This document shows positions 8,427 through 18,019 of a stretch of DNA of 51,232 nucleotides, piece by piece (position 1 is the stretch's first letter; each line of letters starts with the position of its first letter). The position numbers and the translations under genes were made by a program. The notes below the pieces were generated by a model. The model did not search any database. It was not told where the DNA came from and saw only the letters and a list, made by a program, of their open reading frames with translations. This stretch comes from Peribacillus frigoritolerans (lineage in GTDB: Bacteria > Bacillota > Bacilli > Bacillales > DSM-1321), in contig NZ_JAUUTW010000034.1 in the NCBI RefSeq assembly GCF_030676415.1, forward strand, positions 1 to 51,232, read 5' to 3'.

Positions 8427-8670
8427 GAGTCTTATTTAATACTTCTTTATTCTTATTAATGAAAACTTTATTTCTTAATATCATTTCTTTATTATTAAGC
8501 TCATCATTCAGTTCGGTAGTATTGTCCAGTTTCTCTAGAAGTGAGACTATTGATGGCATTGCTAATAATTCATGGAAAGCTATGTTTGTTTTAGTAGATA
8601 AGATTTTTAGCTCAGTAAGTTGACGAGGAGATAAAAAAGACTCAAATGGTTGCCTTTCATTTATTTCCAT
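8401..8670 (-). CDS. Hypothetical small protein
   Basis: An 89-aa, mostly helical protein, not recognised. The frame extends to an ATG at 8685, but that ATG lies in the ribosome site ATGGAGGGT, so the ATG at 8670 (M-E-I-N-E-R-Q-P) is the proper start. The sequence S-P-R-Q-L-T-E-L-K-I-L-S-T-K-T resembles a helix-turn-helix entry helix, but I would not call it a DNA-binding protein. Confidence 0.5.
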   Translation of the reverse strand: MEINERQPFESFLSPRQLTELKILSTKTNIAFHELLAMPSIVSLLEKLDNTTELNDELNNKEMILRNKVFINKNKEVLNKTQKALDHLG

Positions 8671-8859
8671 GATTGTACCCTCCATATGATGATGAATTAT
8701 TAAATTGTAATTTGATTATAAAATAGATAAGTTCAATAAATGTATTAATCATGTAAAGATTTGATGAATTGCAGAATATAGGAGGGATTTGAGTAATCTG
8801 GTGTTTATTTGCAGGAAATCATCACCTTTTATAGAACTTTTAGTAAAGGAGATGGTAAA

Positions 8860-9084
8860 ATGAGTTGGAATAAAGAAGATCTAAGTCAATATAATTTTGC
8901 GGATTCACCATGGTTTATCGTGTCTACTAATGGAAAAGTAGATATAGGAATCCAACAAGGTTTTGGAGATACAAAAATTGGATTACAGCCTGAGGGAATG
9001 TATAAATTGGTTCATGAATGGCTTAAAAGCAATCATGATTTAAGTTCTGATCAAAAGAATACATTAATAGAACAATTAAAATAA
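8860..9084 (+). CDS. Hypothetical small protein at the prophage edge
   Basis: A 74-aa protein (M-S-W-N-K-E-D-L-S-Q-Y-N-F...), not recognised. AAAGGAGATGG lies just before the ATG at 8860, making that start better than the upstream in-frame one at 8809. It directly precedes the phage packaging genes, but nothing in it is phage-specific. Confidence 0.55.
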   Translation: MSWNKEDLSQYNFADSPWFIVSTNGKVDIGIQQGFGDTKIGLQPEGMYKLVHEWLKSNHDLSSDQKNTLIEQLK

Positions 9085-9175
9085 AAAAAACGGAAGTAAT
9101 CAATATGTTAGATCCAGGAGTTGTTGGAAGCAAACAAATTGATCGAGGTACAGTTACATACTAAATAAAGAATTT

Positions 9176-9207
9176 GAAGGCACCTATTCATTGGGTGCTT
9201 TTTATTT
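9176..9207 (+). terminator. Terminator before the terminase genes
   Basis: GCACC pairs with GGTGC around an 8-nt loop, followed by TTTTTATTTT. Confidence 0.6.
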
Positions 9208-9327
9208 TGGAGAAATAACGAGAACACTACTTAACGCATTGATTATTGTCTTAGATGCAGTGATTGGTGCGTTTGTTTGTATTTTATCAGTATATTCATT
9301 ATTTGATGAAGAAAGGGAGATGAGAAA

Positions 9328-9882
9328 ATGGAAAAGGACAAGAAAATTAACGAGTTTGAAGAGTTGTTATCGAGTGATGATAACCTGACCGACAAAGAGA
9401 GAATGTTTTGTTTACAATACCTGCGACATTTTAATGCAGCTAAAGCATATCGGGAAGCATTTGATGAAACGAAGTATGACAAGCAGGCAGCTCATATTTT
9501 GATGAAAAGTGAGAAAATAAATAGCTATATTAAGAAATTGAAGAAGGAATTATTTACAGAAACTATAATGGATAGTAAGGATGTTTTGGAGCAGTATATT
9601 AAAATTGCCTTTGCCGATATTACCGATTATGTAGATTTTGGAACGAAAGAAAAAATTGATGAGAATGGTAATACGTACAATGCAAATTATCTTAATTTTA
9701 AAGATTCTTCAACTGTAGATGGTTCAGTAATTGAATACATTGCAGGTGGTAAAGCACCAACATTAAAATTAAGCGACAGGACTAAAGCACTGGAGATATT
9801 AAGTAAGTTCACTAATTTAATTGATGGGGATACGGATAAGGAATTTAAAATCGTTTTAAAACGAGCTGGCGAGGATGACTGA
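9328..9882 (+). CDS. Phage terminase small subunit
   Basis: A 184-aa terminase small subunit of the Terminase_2 type, which recognises the packaging site and recruits the large subunit. The N-terminal segment [22 protein letters not shown] is the typical DNA-binding start (normally L-T-x-K-Q-x-x-F-(C/V)-x-x-Y-x-x-x-x-N-A-T-x-A-A). The central [20 protein letters not shown] is also typical. AGGGAGATG supplies the ribosome site. Its stop overlaps the large-subunit start by 8 bases, as in intact phages. The gene is full length although its partner is not. Confidence 0.9.
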   Translation: MEKDKKINEFEELLSSDDNLTDKERMFCLQYLRHFNAAKAYREAFDETKYDKQAAHILMKSEKINSYIKKLKKELFTETIMDSKDVLEQYIKIAFADITDYVDFGTKEKIDENGNTYNANYLNFKDSSTVDGSVIEYIAGGKAPTLKLSDRTKALEILSKFTNLIDGDTDKEFKIVLKRAGEDD

Positions 9883-10775
9883 ATTAAAAATCAATCCACA
9901 CTTTGAGGATTTCATTTACGATTGGGATCACACTAACTATCTATTAGTTGGTGGGTATGGATCGAGTAAATCATTTAATACAGCACTTAAAATCATCCTC
10001 AAATTATTAAGTGGAACTGTACGAAAAAAGAATTATTAAATTGGAGGATACTTATTACCATCACAGTGTAGTTACAGATAATAAGTTTGCAACGGAGAAA
10101 TACATAGAAGCTTTACAAGAGACTAAAGAATATGATCCCGATACCTATAGGATTAAATTTGAAGGAAGATTTGGATTTAGCGGTTTACGGGTGTTTTCGC
10201 AGTTTCAAACAATGCCTCATGATGAAATAATTGAAAAGATAAGGAAAATACAAAATCCTTCACGAAAATGTGGAATGGATTTCGGATTTGCGACATCTTA
10301 CAATTGTTTGGTAAAGCTTGAAATTGATAAAAACGAAAATATTCTCTACATTCATTATGAATATTATGACAAAAATAAAACTGATCCGGAGACAGCAGAG
10401 GACTTAAAAGATTTTGCATTCACAAAAGAATTGATAAAAGGTGATTCAGCAGAACCAAAGACAATTAGATACTTCAGACAACAAGGATTTAACATGAGGT
10501 CAGCAAGGAAGTATAAGGGAAGCAGACTGCAATACACCAAAAAGGTAAAAAGGTTTAAGAAAATTATTTGTAGTGATGCGTGTCCTAATGTAATTCGTGA
10601 GCTGCAATGGCTAACATTTAAAAAGGATTCAAAAGGAATAATAAAAGAAGATGAGTTCAGCACTGATCCGCATAGCCTCAGTGCTATTTGGTATGCCTTA
10701 GATGATTATGATCACATTGATTTAAAAGGTGACAAGATGAAGGAATTAACTAAAGAATCGCTCGGTATATGGTAG
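9875..10775 (+). pseudogene. Phage terminase large subunit with internal deletion
   Basis: Starting at ATG 9875, the first 45 codons are a normal TerL N-terminus with the Walker A motif G-G-Y-G-S-S-K-S. At about 10005-10010 the frame jumps to the C-terminal nuclease domain ([11 protein letters not shown], later [21 protein letters not shown]). The segment with Walker B and the coupling motif is missing. The piece is about 300 codons against roughly 420 in the family, so about 120-140 codons were lost and the reading frame broken at the join. It cannot package DNA. Confidence 0.85.
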
Positions 10776-10786
10776 GAGGTGGAATA

Positions 10787-11635
10787 TTGTTTAGGTTAGA
10801 CAAAAGTCAAATTGAGGTTATTGTACCTGGAATAATTGAAACGCTTATTTATAAGCATGATACAAAACGTGAAGAAAACTTGCACAAATACTACCTGGGT
10901 GAACACAAAATACTCGATAGAAAATTTGCAGACGAGAGTAAGCCAAATAATAAAATTGCGGCAAATTTCTGTGAATATATAAGTGATCAACATGTAGGTT
11001 ATTTCATGGGGAAACCTGTTGTTTATTCAAGTAAGAATAAAGAGTATATGCAGGAAATACAGGATATTTATGATGCTAACGATGCGCAGAAAATCGACTA
11101 TGAAATCGCTGAACAGTGCAGTCGCTATGGTTACGGAGTGGAGATACTTTACACTAAGGAAACTAAATCAGGTAAGAAAGAACCTAGATTTAGGCCTTTA
11201 CCATTGATTGAGAATAATATAATTCTTGTTTTCGATAATAGCGTAGAAGAGAATCTAATATTAGCAATTAGATATTGGGAAAATGAGGATATATTGAATG
11301 ATGGTAAATCCTTACATGCTTATGTCTATTCTGAGCATACGAACGATCACTTTGTCCAAAAGGATAATGAAGAATTCCTTTTAGAAAGTGAAGAAGCTCT
11401 TGGATATGGTGAAGTGCCAGTTAATTATTATTGGAACAAGGGAAGTCAGCTAAAGTCTGATTTTGAAGGTATTATAACCTTAAATGAGAGTTACGAAGCG
11501 TTAGTGAGTGATGATGTAAATGAATCGGAATCCAGTACAGACGCGATTTTAAAAGTATGGGGAATCGATAGTATTAGAAGAAGAAATACAAGCAGGGTTC
11601 AATTATCAACTTGCTTCTATAGAAGACCTTCATGA
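10787..11635 (+). pseudogene. SPP1-type phage portal protein, truncated
   Basis: The N-terminal 240 residues match SPP1 gp6-like portal proteins (Y-Y-L-G-E-H-K-I-L, K-P-N-N-K-I-A-A-N-F, Y-I-S-D-Q-H-V-G-Y-F-M-G-K-P-V, L-I-E-N-N-I-I-L-V-F-D). AGGAGG at about 10775-10780 fits the TTG at 10787, not the ATG at 10769. After S-D-D-V-N-E-S-E the sequence leaves the family and runs out of frame into the fragment at 11553, so about half of the usual portal (some 450-500 aa) is gone. Confidence 0.85.
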
Positions 11636-11771
11636 CTATGTAGCAGCTACTGGTGAGTACTTTACATACAATGTTGAAACTGCTGAGGGTGTTGCTAAAT
11701 GGCACACAGAAATCAATAATTTCCCTGATGGAAATGATTATATCTGTGAATATCGGGTGATTAAAAGTTAG
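11553..11771 (+). pseudogene. 3' fragment of an unrecognised gene
   Basis: A frame different from that of the portal reads Y-G-E-S-I-V-L-E-E-E-I-Q-A-G-F-N-Y-Q and continues to C-E-Y-R-V-I-K-S-stop. The quality of the sequence suggests the end of a real protein joined to the portal by deletion. I do not recognise it. Its stop codon overlaps the next short reading frame by one base. Confidence 0.4.
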
Positions 11772-11866
11772 TGATTATTGCAGTAGTAGCATCAATAGTT
11801 GGTTTATTTGGAGCTAGTCAAGTTGATTACAAACATAGTGCTGATCCGGGCGGTGGGCCACTTTAA
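11771..11866 (+). CDS. Short hydrophobic peptide ORF, possible secreted peptide
   Basis: A GTG overlaps the preceding TAG (TAGTG) and opens a 31-codon frame: V-I-I-A-V-V-A-S-I-V-G-L-F-G-A-S at the start, and a polar end S-A-D-P-G-G-G-P-L. A hydrophobic export segment plus a short polar tail, coupled to an upstream gene's stop, is the layout of Phr-type signalling pre-peptides. The upstream fragment does not look like a Rap protein, so the analogy is structural only. A weak GGGTGA site lies about 10 nt upstream. Confidence 0.4.
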   Translation: MIIAVVASIVGLFGASQVDYKHSADPGGGPL

Positions 11867-11885
11867 ATGAGATAAGATTATTTTT

Positions 11886-11917
11886 AGAGAGTCTAAGATG
11901 GATTTTTGGACTCTCTA
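11886..11917 (+). terminator. Hairpin after the short peptide
   Basis: AGAGAGTC pairs perfectly with GACTCTCT. No T run follows on the plus strand, so termination is only possible, not clear. Confidence 0.4.
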
Positions 11918-12055
11918 AACTAACATATTACTTTGTTATGAAGAAATAAACTCACTATTTAAACACAAGAAAAAAACTACTAATTGTTAGTTAGTAGTTG
12001 TGATCAAATAAAGAGTAAATAATGGCGGTTTGAGAGTTTGAATTTTTTTATAAAT

Positions 12056-12131
12056 ATTGGTCACAAAATTGGTCACAGATTCATCTGAAACCCTTGATAA
12101 TAAGCATTGATTAGATGATTTATTGGTCACA
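12056..12131. repeat. Three ATTGGTCACA repeats beyond the left DUF3900 3' end
   Basis: ATTGGTCACA occurs at 12056-12065, 12068-12077 and 12122-12131. The related TTTGATCACA type lies at the matching place beyond the full DUF3900 gene (40626-40703) and once at 12728-12737 beside the integrase. They are candidate arm-type sites of the integrase. Confidence 0.7.
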
Positions 12132-12136
12132 CTTTT

Positions 12137-12663
12137 TCAACTTTTATTTATTATTTTTTCAATTAGTACTTGCAAATCATCCGGCCTATGAAACTCAATC
12201 GGCGAGACACCTTTATCGAACTCTATCGTATCGGATTCTATCATCAATACATACTTCCCATTAATCTTCCCTAAATGGATGCTATCGCCAAAATCGGCTA
12301 ACAGTCCTTTGATGGACGTACTCCCAAGCCTCATCCGCAGTTCGGCTTCAGGTGTATGCTCGACAATCTGGGCTGTGGCTTCGACGACTTGGTGTGTTTC
12401 AAGGCGTTCCTGGATTTCCCTTTTTTCGCTAGTTTCCCAGATTTCCAGGTCCTGTTCGAATTTCTGCAGTTCGTCACTGTTTTCTTCGAATTGTGCGGAT
12501 ACATGTTCATGGACCATGTGGATGACCTGGTTTTTCATGATTTCAGGCATCGATTCGCCATATTCGACGAATTTCAAGAAGTCCTCGAAGTAGCGGGCAT
12601 GTGAGGCCTGGTGGATTTTCAGTTCGCCTTCTTCGACCATTCCTTCTTCGGGCATGTATGGGT
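12137..12663 (-). pseudogene. DUF3900 gene, displaced 3' half
   Basis: From P-Y-M-P-E-E-G-M-V-E-E-G-E-L-K-I-H onward this is nearly identical to the last 175 residues of the complete gene at 40723-41793. DNA identity breaks off at 12663 on one side and near 12175 on the other; the last 14 codons (L-Q-V-L-I-E-K-I-I-N-K-S) differ from those of the complete copy (M-E-I-V-E-R-I-S-R-K-S-V-G-E). The frame stays open to 12736 by chance, with no proper start. It is the 3' end displaced by insertion of the island. Confidence 0.9.
12175..12663 (-). repeat. Long direct repeat, left copy (island attachment region)
   Basis: About 490 bp, matching 40767-41258 in the same orientation with only a handful of mismatches (for example CCTATG/CTTATG near the end, and TTGTGCGGATACATG against TTGAGCGGAAACATG). 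The two copies bracket about 28.6 kb. The recombination core must lie within it; its exact position is not visible. Confidence 0.85.
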
Positions 12664-12732
12664 GGAAGGTAGCTGAAGTATTGGTATGACTACATTTAAG
12701 GCACTTTGGATGTGTAGCGGTCACACATTTGA

Positions 12733-13863
12733 TCACATTCCGATGATTATGTCCAATTTATCAGAGACGGACTTCTGCATATCGGGCAAGACATGACTAT
12801 AAGTATTGAGTGTTGTTTCAATATCTGCATGACCTAGCCGTTCCGAGATAAGCTTCACATTTACATTTTGTTGAATCAAGATAGTAGCATGTGTATGTCT
12901 AAGGTCATGGAAGCGTATTTTTGGCAGTCCAATCTTCTCAGTTAAATTATAGAACTCTTTTCGGAAGTTTCTTGGTATCATGGGATTTCCGCTTTTTGTG
13001 CAGATAACTAGGTCAAGATCACGATAGCTTGAGCCAACTAAAAGCTTTTCCTCTAAGATTTGCTTTCTATGTGTCCTTAATTCGTCTACTAATTTACTGG
13101 GGATGTGAATGGAACGGACGCTAGCTTCATTCTTTGCTCCTGCCTTAATCTCTGCGTTTTGCGTAAGCGTCTGCCTTACAAATATTGTTTGTGACTCAAA
13201 GTCAATGTCTTTCCACCTAATTCCAAGAATTTCTCCTTGTCGCATCCCTGTAAAGATTGACATGAGAAATCCTATATAGCATCGTGTGAGCCGTTTTATC
13301 TTCTTGGCTTCGCTAATAAAGAAATTGATCTGATCTAAAGACCAAACATTTATTTCTTTTCGTTTTATCCTTGGCAGAGTAATCCCTATAGAAGGATTGT
13401 CTTTTATAAGCTTCAAGATTTTAGCTTTCTTAAGAGACGAACTGACAATTCGAAAGATAAGATGGATAGTGTGTCCTGAATAAGACGTATCGTTAACTAG
13501 ATCATTAACAAACTTTTGAATTTGCATAGGAGCAATTTGCTGTAATTTAAGAAGACCAAGTCTTGGTTTTATGACATTTCTATAAAAGATGGAGTGTGTC
13601 TCAAAAGTAGATGCCTGTAGACGACTTTTTCTTTCTTGAAGCCATTCTTCCATATATTTACCGTAAGTCATGTGAGTCAAATCAAGGAACTCGTTTTCTA
13701 ATATTTCTGCCTTTAACCTAATCATTTCATCATTTGCATCCTGTTTTGATGCAAATCCTCTTCTGAGAATTTGCTTCCTTTTACCAGTTAAAGGATCTTT
13801 TCCAGCATCAAACACTAAATCCCATTTGCTAGTCTGTTTATTCTTTTTAACACTACCTTTCAC
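12733..13863 (-). CDS. Tyrosine-type site-specific integrase of the island
   Basis: A 376-aa phage-type integrase. Residues 1-60 form an AP2-like arm-binding domain (W-D-L-V-F-D-A-G-K-D-P-L-T-G-K-R-K-Q), 65-165 a SAM-like core-binding domain, and 175-370 the catalytic domain. The active-site set is complete: R in G-M-R-Q-G-E-I near 210, H-D-L-R-H-T-H-A near 320, and H and Y in L-G-H-A-D-I-E-T-T-L-N-T-Y-S-H-V near 345-360. It lies beside the left attachment region with its 3' end towards it, and TTTGATCACA overlaps its stop. The protein is closest in layout to Gram-positive phage/ICE integrases, not to IntI. There is no relaxase or conjugation gene, so the island would need a helper to move between cells. 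Confidence 0.93.
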   Translation of the reverse strand: MKGSVKKNKQTSKWDLVFDAGKDPLTGKRKQILRRGFASKQDANDEMIRLKAEILENEFLDLTHMTYGKYMEEWLQERKSRLQASTFETHSIFYRNVIKPRLGLLKLQQIAPMQIQKFVNDLVNDTSYSGHTIHLIFRIVSSSLKKAKILKLIKDNPSIGITLPRIKRKEINVWSLDQINFFISEAKKIKRLTRCYIGFLMSIFTGMRQGEILGIRWKDIDFESQTIFVRQTLTQNAEIKAGAKNEASVRSIHIPSKLVDELRTHRKQILEEKLLVGSSYRDLDLVICTKSGNPMIPRNFRKEFYNLTEKIGLPKIRFHDLRHTHATILIQQNVNVKLISERLGHADIETTLNTYSHVLPDMQKSVSDKLDIIIGM

Positions 13864-14000
13864 AGTTGAACAACCTCCTAAAAGTTGCTCTAAACATGCA
13901 AAAGGGATTCCTAACTTTATTTTAGCATGATGTTATAAATACTTGCCAGGTATTTAACTAAATGAGAAGGAAGATTAAGGCTGCTATTTTTTGTATAAGA

Positions 14001-14110
14001 AAGGGAATGGAACGGTAATTATCACATATTAAGCCCCTCTTCCTATGGAAGTATAGGGTAGTAGGTGAATCGACACAACTCAGTGTGGAAAACTTCCGCT
14101 ACTAGACTGA
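14001..14110 (+). repeat. Island repeat, copy A
   Basis: It contains TTAAGCCCCTCTTCCTATG, then GGGTAGTAGGTGAATCGACA, and the stem CACA...TGTG followed by TTCCGCTACTAGA. It lies between the divergent integrase and DUF262 genes and is the first of five copies (A-E), all in the same orientation. It is about 80% similar to copy B by eye. Confidence 0.75.
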
Positions 14111-14261
14111 TATTGTTTACAATATATCTATTATATTAAAAAATTGAAATAACCATGATATTTGAACTTGTATGCTTTTATTTATACTTTTTTCTTAAAT
14201 AATTTACCCTAAATGTTATAATTACAATACTAAAAGAAGTGTAGGAGAGAGGATTCTATTT

Positions 14262-16118
14262 ATGATTAAAAATGGTATAAGCTCTGAATTATTGAATATC
14301 AAATCTTTTCTAACGGAAGATTTATATAAATTTTTGATTCCAGATTTTCAAAGGGACTTTGTATGGGGGCAAGAAGAAGTTCAACAGCTACTAGATGATT
14401 TATCAGAAGATACTAATGGTTTTACATTGACGGAGGATGATCTAGAAGGATATTTATTAGGAAATATCGTTCTAATTAAGCCGACTGACAGTGAACGATA
14501 TCTTGTAGTTGATGGACAACAACGTCTTACAACAACAACATTAATATGTAAATCTTTGGAGGAAATCGTTGAAGCTAAAATAACTGTTTCACAAAATCCA
14601 AAAGAAATAAAGAAATGGCAAATGAAATTAAATGACATTGTTCAATCTTATGCAATTTTAGATAATGATGATGAAATTAAAGATTGTAAATTAATACATG
14701 ACCCAGCATTAAATTTTGGTAAGGTATATAAAAATATTCTTTACAATAAAGAATACGAAGTAAAGCTAGAGTCTGATTCAAAAATAGAAGAAGTCTATAC
14801 GTCAGCGAAAGATTATTTAGAAGCACTTAGTGATGAACAGCTGAAAAATTTCATTTCTTATATTAAAAGTCGTGTTTATTTTATTGTGACAGTATCAACT
14901 AGCTATAATAAAGCGTTTCAATTATTTGAGGTACTTAATGATAGAGGAAGAAGCTTAGAACCCCTCGATTTAGTTAAAAATTTATTTCTTAAGACTATAT
15001 CAAAAGTTGGAAAATCCAAAGAAGATGTAGAAGAATTTAATAATGACTGGAATGAATTCATTTCTAATCTTCAAGTAAACCCTAAAAAGAAAATATCTTC
15101 TTCAACTTTCTTGAAACATTTCATAATAGGGAAGTATGCGGAAAATATAAAAAAAGATCTTGTATATGATTACTTTGAGACTAAAAAGTTAACAACAGAT
15201 GAAATATTTGAGTTAGTAAAAGATCTTAAATATGTATCTAAAATCTATGCTGAATTAGAAAAAGGAAATTATAAGGTGTTTTTAGATGATCATAATATGT
15301 TTATTATTTTTAAACTCTTCAATATTAAACAATTGCATTCATTATTAATTCCCTTCTACAAAGCAGATCAGAAATTGAAAGAACAGGTATTAGATCTGGG
15401 GGTAAGACTTGGAGCTTCTGTTTTATTTACATTTACACAAATGAATTTTATTGAAAGTATCCTACCCTCAATTTTAGAGAAATACTATGAAGATCTTCAA
15501 AATGGAGAATCTGGTGAGAACGCATATAAAAAATTAGATGCTGAAGCTAAGAAAATAATATTAAGTAGATCCACTGATATTAAACAAATCCTACCATTAA
15601 GAAAGCTAGTTAATGCAAATGGAAATCTATCTAATAAGGCAGCTGTAATTTTAAAGTTTATTGAATTATATTTCCATGGCAATAGTACAGTAATAGTTCC
15701 ACCAAAAAAACAGAAAATTACTGTTGAACATATTTTATCAAAAGAAATTATTTTTAATAAAGATAGTACCGATGCAGGTTTTATTTCAGAAGAGGATTTT
15801 AAAAATCATATAAATTTAATTGGAAATTTAACTTTACTATATAATAATGAAAACTCGAGTGTAGGAAATAAGAAATTTAATGATAAGATTAAATTATACA
15901 GCGATCAAGATTTTATAATTACACAAAGAGTTGCCAGAGATCTGGTTTCAACAACAAAAGGCGGTAAGAATGCAAAGTTAGCTTCCTTGGTAAATGAAAG
16001 AGAAAGTAAGTATGTACAAAATTTAAATGGACATTTTGATAAAGATTCTATTAAAGAACGCTCATCAAAAATTGGGGATTTAATATACGATTTGGTAAAC
16101 CAAAATATTATTATATAA
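14262..16118 (+). CDS. DUF262-DUF1524 nuclease, GmrSD-like type IV restriction protein
   Basis: A 618-aa fused DUF262/DUF1524 protein. The ParB-like DUF262 domain has I-P-D-F-Q-R-D-F-V-W near residue 28 and L-V-V-D-G-Q-Q-R-L-T-T-T near 83, where D-G-Q-Q-R is the nucleotide-handling motif. The C-terminal DUF1524 domain has the HNH-like V-E-H-I-L-S-K-E near 490 and N-L-I-G-N-L-T-L-L with G-N-K-K-F near 520-535. In GmrSD and related systems such proteins cut phage DNA carrying modified bases and need NTP. AGGAGAGAGG provides the ribosome site and a TATAAT at about 14212 a probable -10. It is a single-gene unit. Relatives also include BrxU-type proteins, so the substrate is unknown. Confidence 0.9.
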   Translation: MIKNGISSELLNIKSFLTEDLYKFLIPDFQRDFVWGQEEVQQLLDDLSEDTNGFTLTEDDLEGYLLGNIVLIKPTDSERYLVVDGQQRLTTTTLICKSLEEIVEAKITVSQNPKEIKKWQMKLNDIVQSYAILDNDDEIKDCKLIHDPALNFGKVYKNILYNKEYEVKLESDSKIEEVYTSAKDYLEALSDEQLKNFISYIKSRVYFIVTVSTSYNKAFQLFEVLNDRGRSLEPLDLVKNLFLKTISKVGKSKEDVEEFNNDWNEFISNLQVNPKKKISSSTFLKHFIIGKYAENIKKDLVYDYFETKKLTTDEIFELVKDLKYVSKIYAELEKGNYKVFLDDHNMFIIFKLFNIKQLHSLLIPFYKADQKLKEQVLDLGVRLGASVLFTFTQMNFIESILPSILEKYYEDLQNGESGENAYKKLDAEAKKIILSRSTDIKQILPLRKLVNANGNLSNKAAVILKFIELYFHGNSTVIVPPKKQKITVEHILSKEIIFNKDSTDAGFISEEDFKNHINLIGNLTLLYNNENSSVGNKKFNDKIKLYSDQDFIITQRVARDLVSTTKGGKNAKLASLVNERESKYVQNLNGHFDKDSIKERSSKIGDLIYDLVNQNIII

Positions 16119-16279
16119 AAAGAAATAAAGACACTTTTTTGTGACCAGAAAAAGTACAGGTATAATCAACCTAAACAGTTAATAAAGTTCCCTTACAATC
16201 AGTCTTCTTTAAACTATTAAGGGAGGCGAATTTTTGTGATATCTTCTCTGCTCATGTGACCAATGGAGCCTACTCTTCA

Positions 16280-16745
16280 ATAATAGAATCTGACTGTTTA
16301 TTCTCTAATAGCAATTTCTCTTTTTCTTCTCGGCTTCTATCAATGCAACCTTCCCTTCCTTGGATGTCTGAGGAAGTGAGGTTGTTGTTGTTTAAGTTGG
16401 TTTTCCATTTCATAGAATCGATCAACATATGTTCCAGTTAATAATACTCCTTTTCACCAGTCATTTTGTTAGCAACCATATCGCAACCTTACGAGTTAAG
16501 AAGTGGCAAGGTGAAATTCTCCCTGTTATCTAGAAAATCGCCTTTAATGAAAAAATCTAACGGACTCAAATTTGAGTTCGTTAAATTTCCCTCATATTTA
16601 CTCATATCAAGAAGGAAGTTTGCGTGACGTTTTTCAACCATTTCAGCTACGTCTATGTTACTTACCACTAATTGTCCTTCTTTTTCAATAACCGTTAATT
16701 TCGCTTGTAATCGTAATTTCTCCAGTGAAATAGTTCGTGTAATGT
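16280..16745 (-). pseudogene. Rha-family phage regulator, multiply frameshifted
   Basis: The minus strand keeps most of a Rha protein in pieces: Q-L-V-V-S-N-I-D-V-A-E-M-V-E-K-R-H-A-N-F, then R-K-G-C-D-M-V-A-N-K-M-T-G-E-K, then T-Y-V-D-R-F-Y-E-M-E-N-Q-L-K-Q, and finally L-I-E-A-E-K. At least three frame changes and stops separate them. Rha proteins are lambdoid-type phage regulators or antirepressors. A second relic is at 1530-1650. Confidence 0.85.
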
Positions 16746-16773
16746 AAGGTTAATTACAATCGCAGCAATACTT

Positions 16774-17215
16774 TTAGCTGGATAAAACCTCGGTTGCTCC
16801 ACGGAATAACACTTTCTTCATCTCCATTACCTTCTCTTTCCCCCAGTAGTTCCTTAAACTGAAGAAACCTTCGTTGATCTTCTCCATATCTGTATCATAG
16901 AACCACCAAGAGACAAACAGTTGCTTTCTGGGCCGACTACATGCTACATAAAATAATCGTCTTTCTTCCTCGGAATCTACGTTCATCCGATGCGGAAATA
17001 ACTCTTCATTTACATTAGGTACAAATGCTACATCCCATTCTAAGCCCTTGCTTGAATGTGCTGTGACGATATTCTTGGACTTCTTCTTTCTTGTCATGGA
17101 CCTTCGATACATGTGTAAGGAAGGTGATGATATTTGGAAATTTACTAGCCATCTCACACAATCGCTCTACTGCATCCAATTTCTCTGGAATAAAAGAGAC
17201 TGAGATGGTGCTATC
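16774..17215 (-). pseudogene. UvrD-like helicase, C-terminal fragment with frameshift
   Basis: The 127-codon open part carries the last SF1 motifs: V-T-A-H-S-S-K-G-L-E-W-D-V-A-F-V (motif V) and E-E-E-R-R-L-F-Y-V-A-C-S-R-P (motif VI). Upstream, one frame over, F-I-P-E-K-L-D-A-V-E-R-L-C-E-M-A continues the same protein up to about 17215. The N-terminal ATPase core is missing. It is not a copy of the intact helicase at 23564, whose motif VI region differs. Confidence 0.8.
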
Positions 17216-17479
17216 ATTTATTTACTCGATTAGCGAGTCAGTTTAACTATGTTGCGCATAAAACGACTTCTAAGATTTATGGCTTGAAGAACATAAAGGG
17301 GTTTTGCTAAACCCTTGTAAGATAATGGGGCAAATGTTGCTGTGATATCAAAAGCATTGGGCAGCTTGCCCAATGGATATTTAAACTACAAACCGATTCA
17401 TATTCTTTCTCAGATTACGAAAAACAGGGTGGTAGAAATATTTTTGTGCCTTTAGTTACATTGTGGTTGCTCTTTTTTT
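17216..17479. other. Gene-free stretch
   Basis: No open frame with a ribosome site and no family is recognisable. A short stem GGGCAGCTTGCCC lies near 17367. Otherwise nothing is seen. Confidence 0.3.
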
Positions 17480-17605
17480 TGTAAAAGAAAAGGAATGGGG
17501 GCGGTATATCACATATTAAGTCCCTCTTCCTATGAAAGCATATGGTAGTAGGTCGATCCACACATACCCGTGTGGAAATTTCCGATACGAGACGGAAATA
17601 GTTAT
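17480..17605 (+). repeat. Island repeat, copy B
   Basis: Best-folding copy: GGGGGCGG, TTAAGTCCCTCTTCCTATG, GGTAGTAGGTCGATCC, then a perfect CCACAC/GTGTGG stem and a second stem ATTTCCG/CGGAAAT. It has the same orientation and layout as copy A. Confidence 0.8.
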
Positions 17606-17764
17606 CACATTTTTTAATTCTTAGAAATATGGAATAAAAATAAGGTAATTAATTTTTAAAACTTTGTATTAAGCTCAACTTGGTATTACTAATAGTAAAC
17701 GATTAAATTTGCAAAACATTTGTTTAACAATTATGAATTTTTTTAAAAAAATGAATAAAAGTTA

Positions 17765-18004
17765 ATGATGTTGCAGATTATAAAATCAGGCAACGATATA
17801 CAGCAGTTATATTCACAAAAATTAATAAAAGATGGAATTTATTCGCAATTCTCCAATCAATTAATAACAAACAAAACTATTACATTAGGAGGAGAAAGGA
17901 CACCATTATTTGACTATAAAGCAGAATTGAGGCGAAAAAAAGAAAACAAGGATATTGGGACAATGGCTGATGATATCAAAGCACTATTGGGAGTGTCATT
18001 GTAA
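17765..18004 (+). CDS. Hypothetical protein
   Basis: A 79-aa charged protein with no recognised family (L-G-G-E-R-T-P-L-F-D-Y-K-A-E-L-R-R-K-K-E is its most distinctive stretch). The ribosome site is poor (AAAAGTTAATG). A following terminator supports transcription. It is alone between repeat B and the convergent three-gene operon. Confidence 0.45.
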   Translation: MMLQIIKSGNDIQQLYSQKLIKDGIYSQFSNQLITNKTITLGGERTPLFDYKAELRRKKENKDIGTMADDIKALLGVSL

Positions 18005-18019
18005 AAAAACAAGTGTAAT

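Noticed and set aside
9191..9388. 65-codon frame with a hydrophobic segment before terS
   Set aside because: It begins inside a terminator and runs 60 bases into terS in another frame; a true holin-like gene would not.
12279..12604. Plus-strand frames opposite the DUF3900 fragment
   Set aside because: The same frames appear opposite the complete copy; they are antisense shadows.
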